Shown here piece by piece: positions 59,470 to 64,000 of a stretch of DNA of 64,000 nt. The stretch's first letter is position 1. Each line of letters begins with the position of its first letter. The notes beneath the pieces are model-generated. The model saw nothing but the letters and a program-made list of their open reading frames with translations. It had not been told where the DNA came from and made no database searches. This DNA comes from JAHEEM01 sp036396795 (lineage in GTDB: Bacteria; Pseudomonadota; Gammaproteobacteria; Steroidobacterales; Rariloculaceae): positions 1-64,000 of the forward strand of contig DASWKF010000039.1 of assembly GCA_036396795.1 (NCBI GenBank), given 5' to 3'. The translations under genes were made by a program, and so were the position numbers.

Positions 59470-60561
59470 TCAGACGCCGACGTATTTGGCGTAAACGCTG
59501 CGCGCCACGCTCGCCTCGGCGGTGCCGTGGACGATCGCGCGGCCGTCCGCAAACAGGCTCAAGGTATACGGCTTGCCGTTGTCGGTGATGCTCGCGCGGA
59601 GCATGTACGGGCTCGCCGCGACCTTGCCGTGGCGGCTCAGGCGCGCGCCGATCTCCTCGAGATCGATCGTCGCGGCGTTCTGCTTGTGCGTGAGCTGCAC
59701 CGCCTCGCGGCCGCAAAGCGTGGTCGTGCCGGAGCCGAGCCGGCCCTCGAGATACTCGAAGCGATGCTGCTTGCAGCACGGGCAATCGCCGTGCTCATAG
59801 GCGCTCGCGACCTTGAGCTGCAGCATGGTGTTGTTCCAGAGATCGATGTTGAGCAGCGTCGGGCAGACGCGCTCGAGGTTGCCCGTGAGCACCTTGAGCG
59901 TCTCGGCCACCTGGAAGCTCGCGATCGAGGCGACCGCGGGCGCCATCACGCCGGCCGTGTCGCAGGTCGGGTTCATGCCGGGCGGCGGCGGCTCCTCGAA
60001 GAGGCAGCGCAGGCAGGGCGTCGCGCTGCCCTCGCCTGTCTCCCACGGCGCGTTGCCTTCGACGCTGTGCGGCAGGATCGCAAACGCCGCGCCGACCGTG
60101 CCGACCGCGCCACCGTAAATGTAGGGGACGCCGTGCTTCACCGCGAAATCGTTGGCGAGATAGCGCGTCTCGAAGTTGTCGAGGCCGTCGACGAGGATGT
60201 CCGCCTCGACGGCGTAACGTTCGATGTTGCCGTGGTTCAGGTCGTCGACGATCGCCGTGACCTTCACTTGCGAGTTCACCCGTGCGATGCGGCGCTTGGC
60301 GGCCTCGGCTTTGGGGATCGCATCGGCGACGTCCTGCTCGTCGAACAGCACCTGGCGCTGCAGGTTGGTGAGCTCGATCAAATCGCGATCGACGATCGCG
60401 AGATGGCCGACACCCGCGCGCGCCAGGAGATCGACGATCAGGCTGCCGAGCGCGCCGCAGCCGAGCACCAGCGCGGTGGATTCGAGCAGCTTGCGCTGGC
60501 CGGCCTGGCCGAAGCCGGGCAGCAGCATCTGGCGGTGGTAACGGGAGAGATCGTCGGTCAT
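59470..60561 (-). CDS. ThiF/MoeB-family adenylyltransferase (E1-like)
   Basis: Enzyme of 363 residues that adenylates the C-terminal Gly of a ubiquitin-like partner. It has SRYHRQMLLPGFGQAGQ, the nucleotide loop VLGCGALGS, an Arg finger segment NLQRQVLF, the DGLDNFETRYLAND block, two zinc CxxC pairs (CLRC and CPCC), and the conserved Cys of NPTCDTAGVMAP. About 90 extra C-terminal residues (TLCGREAVQLTHKQNA onward to YAKYVGV) extend past the usual MoeB core. The partner is presumably the MoaD-like protein encoded two genes downstream. AGGCGC precedes the ATG. Confidence 0.92.
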   Translation of the reverse strand: MTDDLSRYHRQMLLPGFGQAGQRKLLESTALVLGCGALGSLIVDLLARAGVGHLAIVDRDLIELTNLQRQVLFDEQDVADAIPKAEAAKRRIARVNSQVKVTAIVDDLNHGNIERYAVEADILVDGLDNFETRYLANDFAVKHGVPYIYGGAVGTVGAAFAILPHSVEGNAPWETGEGSATPCLRCLFEEPPPPGMNPTCDTAGVMAPAVASIASFQVAETLKVLTGNLERVCPTLLNIDLWNNTMLQLKVASAYEHGDCPCCKQHRFEYLEGRLGSGTTTLCGREAVQLTHKQNAATIDLEEIGARLSRHGKVAASPYMLRASITDNGKPYTLSLFADGRAIVHGTAEASVARSVYAKYVGV

Positions 60562-60618
60562 GCGCCTGTAATCTATGGGGAATCCGCCGGTGGAGCCTCA
60601 CAGTATAGTCGCAGGACT

Positions 60619-60652
60619 GCGGTCGAAATCGACCGCGGCGGCACCGCCGCGG
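60619..60652. repeat. Two adjacent perfect palindromes in the ThiF/Fic divergent region
   Basis: GCGGTCGA-aa-TCGACCGC (60619-60636) overlaps into CCGCGGCGG-ca-CCGCCGCGG (60633-60652). They lie between the divergent ThiF-like and Fic genes and just before the duplicated Fic operator. They could be a regulator site or block read-through. Confidence 0.45.
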
Positions 60653-60662
60653 GAGCCGCCCC

Positions 60663-60763
60663 GCGGAGAATCACGCCGATAATATCCGCATGTAGCGCGG
60701 AGATTATGCTTGCCCATGCGGAGAATGCTGCCCATAATATCCGCAGATGATGCGGAGATTACA
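60663..60763 (+). promoter_or_regulatory. Tandemly duplicated palindromic operator upstream of fic
   Basis: A unit of about 46 bp is present twice with a 55-bp period (60663-60708 and 60718-60763). Each copy contains GCGGAGAAT, then ATAATATCCGC facing GCGGAGATTA as an inverted repeat (arms 11-12 bp). GCGGAGA recurs at 60663, 60697, 60718 and 60752 (spacings 34, 21, 34). The last palindrome covers the Shine-Dalgarno (GGAG) and touches the ATG at 60763, so a bound protein would block expression. The Fic protein's own C-terminal helix-turn-helix-like part is a candidate binder. Confidence 0.75.
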
Positions 60764-61872
60764 TGGCTTACATCTGGGAAAGTGAAACGTGGCCTGAGCT
60801 GCGCTGGGACGATCGCGCCCTGGCGACGCTGCTCGGGCACGTCTCTCGTGAGCAGGGCCGGTTGCTCGGCCAGATGGAGGGCCTCGGTTTCGACCTGCGC
60901 AGCGAGGCACATCTGCACACGCTGACCGAAGACGTGGTCAACTCGAGCGAGATCGAGGGCGAGAAGCTCGAGCGCGCGCAAGTCCGTTCCTCCATCGCGA
61001 GACGTCTCGGCATGGATGTCGGGGCGCTCGCTCCGGCCGACCGCCATGTCGAAGGCGTCGTCGAGATGATGCTCGATGCCACCGGCAACTACAAAGAACC
61101 GCTCACCGTGGAGCGGCTATTCGCGTGGCACGCATCGCTGTTCCCGACAGGGCGCAGCGGCATGAAGAAAATCCGGGTCGGCGAATGGCGCGATGATGCG
61201 CGCGGCCCGATGCAAGTCGTCTCGGGCCCGATGGGCCGCGAGAAGGTCCACTACGAAGCGCCGCCGGCAAAGCGCCTGCCGGATGAAGCGCAACGATTCC
61301 TGAGCTGGTTCAATGATCCCGGCGATACCGACCCTGTGCTGGTCGCGGGGCTCGCGCATCTATGGTTTGTGACGATCCATCCGTTCGACGACGGCAACGG
61401 CCGCATGGCACGCGCGATCGCCGACATGGCGCTTGCCCGCTCCGAGAGGACCGGCCAGCGCTTCTACAGCCTGTCCGCTCAAATACGCGCCGAGCGGAGC
61501 GACTATTACGACACGCTGGAACGCGCGCAAAAGGCGGACCTCGATATCACTCCGTGGCAAGCATGGTTCCTCGGATGTCTGCTGCGCGCGATCGAAGGCG
61601 CACACGGCACATTGTCGGCGGTGCTCGATAAGGCACGCTTCTGGGAGCGCTTTGCGAAGGAGCCGCTCAACGAGCGCCAGATCAGGGTCCTCAACCGCTT
61701 GCTGGACGGCTTCGAAGGCAAGCTCAGCTCCTCGAAATGGGCCAAGCTCGCCAACTGCTCCCAGGACACGGCCCAGCGCGACATCGTGGACCTCGTCGAG
61801 CGCGGGGCGCTGCGAAAAGAACCCGGCGGCGGGCGAAGCACGAGCTATTCCTTGGTCACGCAAAAGCGCTGA
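60763..61872 (+). CDS. Fic family AMP-transferase with N-terminal inhibitory helix
   Basis: Protein of 369 residues that transfers AMP (or another nucleotide moiety) to hydroxyl groups of target proteins. An N-terminal DUF4172-like part carries the inhibitory motif S61-SEI-E65-G66 (class II Fic). The Fic core has H206-PFDDGNGR214 intact plus WFVTI before it. The C-terminal 70 residues form a winged-helix-like domain (LSSSKWAKLANCSQDTAQRDIVDLVERGALRK). This suits autoregulation through the duplicated operator directly upstream. GGAG sits 6 bp before the ATG. Confidence 0.92.
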   Translation: MAYIWESETWPELRWDDRALATLLGHVSREQGRLLGQMEGLGFDLRSEAHLHTLTEDVVNSSEIEGEKLERAQVRSSIARRLGMDVGALAPADRHVEGVVEMMLDATGNYKEPLTVERLFAWHASLFPTGRSGMKKIRVGEWRDDARGPMQVVSGPMGREKVHYEAPPAKRLPDEAQRFLSWFNDPGDTDPVLVAGLAHLWFVTIHPFDDGNGRMARAIADMALARSERTGQRFYSLSAQIRAERSDYYDTLERAQKADLDITPWQAWFLGCLLRAIEGAHGTLSAVLDKARFWERFAKEPLNERQIRVLNRLLDGFEGKLSSSKWAKLANCSQDTAQRDIVDLVERGALRKEPGGGRSTSYSLVTQKR

Positions 61873-61922
61873 GCTCGTCCGCGGAAAGTTGCCGGACCCG
61901 CGGCCGAGTCGTCCCGGCTCCC

Positions 61923-63401
61923 TCAGGCGCGCGTCAGCTTGAAGAGCTCCTTGGCGCCGACGCGCGGCACGATCATGCGGATGAAATGCGTGCAATGGCG
62001 CTTGAGCCAGCGGTCCGCCTTGTCGGTGCCGTGAAGCTCGACGACGCCGCGCTTCGAAGGCACGCCGTGGGCGAAGTGGGACACGTGCGGCCCTGGATCG
62101 GCCGCGGTCGCCGTGAAGGCGAGCCCGGCGGGGCTGTCCTTGGGGATCATCGAATAGAAGCCGCCCTCGCGCATGAGGTCGTAGCGGTCGACGAAGAAGC
62201 AGCGGTGGGCCGCGTTTCGCCGATGCACGTGCGTATGCTCGAGCACCTTATCGTGGAAGAAGTGCGAGGCCTTGCGGAACTGCGTGAAGCGGTGCACATC
62301 CTCCGGCGTCGGGAAGAACTCGATGAAGTAGTCGAGGATCGGCGCGCCGAACTGATCCTCCGCGCGCACGACGATCTGATAGTGCTCGTGAAAGTAGCTC
62401 GAATCCGGCGGGCTGCGCCCGAATATCTCCTGCCTGCGCTTGCCGGCACCGTCGCAGAGCCCCGCCAGGGTCCGCGTGTCCCTGGTCACGGCGTTCCAGG
62501 ATTCCACCTTGGCCTGATACTGCGCCGCCGTCTGCGTGCCGAGCGCATCGACGATCAGCTCGGCGAGCCGCGCCTGATACTCGGGATCGTTCGCGTGGCC
62601 GTCCGCGTCCGGGTCGATGACGTTGCCGTGGTCGCGGTCCGGCAGCACCGCGATCGGGAACTCGAGCTCGGCTCCGCCGCGGCGCCCCCAGGGCTCGATG
62701 CGCGGCTCGGTGAGGCTCGCGGTGAAATCCACCGTGATGCCGTGCGCGTTCAAGTTCGCCGCGGCGACGCGCACGGTGCCGTCGGAGCCGTTCTCGTTGA
62801 TGAGGTCGCGGCCGAGGCCCTTGTAGGCGTGAGTGCCGGTGATCACGAACGGCCGCGTCTTGTCCGCGCCGTAGAAGACTTCGGTATTGCCGTCGCCCGC
62901 CGGCACGAACAGATCGCGTTGCGCGAGCTCCCATTGAAACGACGAGCCGAGCTCGAGCGCGTAGAGCATCTCCTCGCCGACCTGGAAACCGGTCTTGAGC
63001 CCGCCTTTGAACAGCCGCCCGATCATCGAGCGGCCCTTGTGCGCCAGCACCGAGCCGAAGTTCGCCGGCGCCAGCATCAGGAAATTGCGCACCGGGCAGG
63101 CGCCGTCCTTGCAGTACTCCGCGATCCAGCGGCGCGCGAGCAGCCCGCCGGTGCTGTGCACGATCAAATCGAAGGTCTTGTCGAGCCGGTCCCGCGCATC
63201 CGCGGGCTTCGCCATCTTCTCGCGGACGACCTCCTCCATGCGCCGCGCGACGTCCTCGATGCGCACCTCGTCGCGCATCGAGATGTAGTCGCCGAGAAAC
63301 AGCGGCGTCACCTCGTAGCCGTTGCGCTTCAGAAACGCGATCAGGGGCTTGAAGGACTCGGAGTCGTCGCTCCAGCCGTGCAGCACCACGACTTGTCTCA
63401 T
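61923..63401 (-). CDS. Alpha/beta hydrolase, lipase-like
   Basis: Cytoplasmic protein of 492 residues. It starts RQVVVLHGWSDDSESFKPL (oxyanion HG), followed by a nucleophile elbow at DLIVHSTGGLLARRW (Ser) and LMLAPANFGS, as in PGAP1/lipase-like serine hydrolases that recognise a long-chain substrate. A large region (about 230-490) after the core has no family I recognise; it includes DRDHGNVIDPDADGHANDPEYQARL and a C-terminal HFIRMIVPRVGAKELFKL. No signal peptide. It lies 8 bp after the stop of the DNA ligase gene on the same strand, so the two are probably co-transcribed. Confidence 0.75.
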   Translation of the reverse strand: MRQVVVLHGWSDDSESFKPLIAFLKRNGYEVTPLFLGDYISMRDEVRIEDVARRMEEVVREKMAKPADARDRLDKTFDLIVHSTGGLLARRWIAEYCKDGACPVRNFLMLAPANFGSVLAHKGRSMIGRLFKGGLKTGFQVGEEMLYALELGSSFQWELAQRDLFVPAGDGNTEVFYGADKTRPFVITGTHAYKGLGRDLINENGSDGTVRVAAANLNAHGITVDFTASLTEPRIEPWGRRGGAELEFPIAVLPDRDHGNVIDPDADGHANDPEYQARLAELIVDALGTQTAAQYQAKVESWNAVTRDTRTLAGLCDGAGKRRQEIFGRSPPDSSYFHEHYQIVVRAEDQFGAPILDYFIEFFPTPEDVHRFTQFRKASHFFHDKVLEHTHVHRRNAAHRCFFVDRYDLMREGGFYSMIPKDSPAGLAFTATAADPGPHVSHFAHGVPSKRGVVELHGTDKADRWLKRHCTHFIRMIVPRVGAKELFKLTRA

Positions 63402-63409
63402 GATTTTCC

Positions 63410-64000
63410 TTACCGTTGCTCGAAGAGCATGCGAACCGTGGCGACGGTATCCGCCTCCTCGGCCCGCTTATCTTCCCGATAGTGCTTCACGCGCGCAAAC
63501 CGCAGCGCCATCCCGGCCGGGTACTGCGGGCTCCTCTGGATCTGACTCACCGCGATCTCGACCACGAGCTCAGGCTTCACGTGCACCACGTGACCCTCGC
63601 GGCCGGTCTCGAGCTCCAGCAGCTTCCTCGTCTGCCATTCGAGCAACTCGTCCGTGAGCCCCTTGAAGGTCTTGCCGAGCATCACGAAGCCTCCGGTCTC
63701 GGGATCGCGTGCCCCTAAATGCAGGTTGCTGAGCCAGCCGCTGCGCCGCCCGCTGCCCCACTCCACCGCGAGCACGACCAGATCGAGCGTGTGCGCGGGC
63801 TTCACCTTGAGCCAGTCGCCGCCGCGGCTGCCGGCCTGATACGGCGCCGTCAGCGACTTCGCCATGACGCCTTCGTGGCCTTTCTCGAGCGCTTCGTCGA
63901 AGAAGGCGGCCGCCGTGTCGCGGTCGGCCGTGACGATCCGCGGCACGAGCAATTCGGGTCTCGTGGCCGTCGAGAGACGCGCGAAGCGCTCGACGCCGGG
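63410..64000 (-). CDS. ATP-dependent DNA ligase, C-terminal part (runs off the right edge)
   Basis: The frame is open to the window end, giving the last about 196 residues. Nucleotidyltransferase motifs IV and V are visible: EGVMAKSLTAPYQAG and WLKVKPAHTLDLVVLA. An OB-fold follows (WLSNLHLGARDPETGGFVMLGKTFKG, then LVVEIAVSQIQRSPQYPAGMALRFARVKHYREDK). The pattern fits stand-alone ATP-dependent ligases of the LigB/LigC type; no LigD polymerase or phosphoesterase part is seen, but the N-terminus lies outside the window. The first in-frame start-like codon inside the window (TTG at 63952) is within the domain and is not the real start. Confidence 0.88.
   Translation of the reverse strand, partial: PGVERFARLSTATRPELLVPRIVTADRDTAAAFFDEALEKGHEGVMAKSLTAPYQAGSRGGDWLKVKPAHTLDLVVLAVEWGSGRRSGWLSNLHLGARDPETGGFVMLGKTFKGLTDELLEWQTRKLLELETGREGHVVHVKPELVVEIAVSQIQRSPQYPAGMALRFARVKHYREDKRAEEADTVATVRMLFEQR

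Noticed and set aside
60619..60763. CRISPR-like repeats upstream of fic
   Set aside because: Only two units with palindromic arms and unequal short spacings, no spacer-like unique segments and no cas genes; an operator fits better.

Overview
The window is GC-rich, densely packed bacterial chromosome. Its gene content points to a gammaproteobacterium, probably an environmental one: a PBP1B-type mrcB, a GlrK/GlrR-like sigma-54 two-component pair, a monomeric NADP isocitrate dehydrogenase, an HAE1-type RND pump, and an integron whose integrase faces away from its cassettes. This placement is inferred from gene families; no rRNA or tRNA was seen.

Layout. (1) 1-3189 is an integron: intI on the + strand, an attI junction near 2079-2223, and at least three cassettes read leftward (DUF4160+DUF2442 pair; DUF1772-like membrane protein; DUF3024 protein) separated by recognisable attC sites. 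(2) 3.3-20.7 kb is an accessory, mostly exported-protein region: NHL-type beta-propellers, two DUF6152 proteins, two Tat-signal amidohydrolases, an LVIVD-repeat protein, a dienelactone hydrolase-like protein with a degenerate internal duplication, an M48/TPR protease, and a Tat-exported FMN alpha-hydroxyacid oxidase that carries a CxxCH heme-c motif. icd sits among them. (3) 20.8-32.1 kb holds envelope and transport genes: secF without secD, an ArsB/NhaD-type antiporter, glrR-glrK, an OFA-type MFS transporter with a 33-residue membrane partner, and an RND adaptor/permease pair. (4) 32.3-41.3 kb is a signalling block: a four-gene operon (REC-PAS-GAF-GGDEF*-EAL; YfiR-like; CHASE8-like histidine kinase; Rcp1-like response regulator) divergent from a second, larger REC-GAF-PAS-GAF-GGDEF*-EAL protein (* = degenerate). 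(5) 41.3-49.5 kb: DUF4159 protein, DUF5916/CBM9-like outer membrane protein, mrcB with a TPR lipoprotein, a ribbon-helix-helix/PIN toxin-antitoxin pair, and a diguanylate cyclase with an I-site. (6) 49.7-56.6 kb is a leftward five-gene operon: exported TPR-CHAT caspase-like protease, lipoprotein, S8 subtilase, ECF-like sigma factor, and a one-TM anti-sigma-like protein. (7) 56.9-60.6 kb: gene remnants (PhoX/DUF839 and Uma2) next to a ThiF/MoeB-like E1 - BNR beta-propeller - MoaD-like operon. (8) 60.6-64.0 kb: a Fic protein preceded by a duplicated palindromic operator, an alpha/beta hydrolase, and the C-terminal part of an ATP-dependent DNA ligase running off the right edge.

Best candidates for undescribed biology: the CHAT/S8/sigma/anti-sigma operon, the putative FMN-heme c hydroxyacid dehydrogenase, the ThiF-BNR-MoaD operon, the YfiR-histidine kinase variant, and the Fic gene with its tandem operator.
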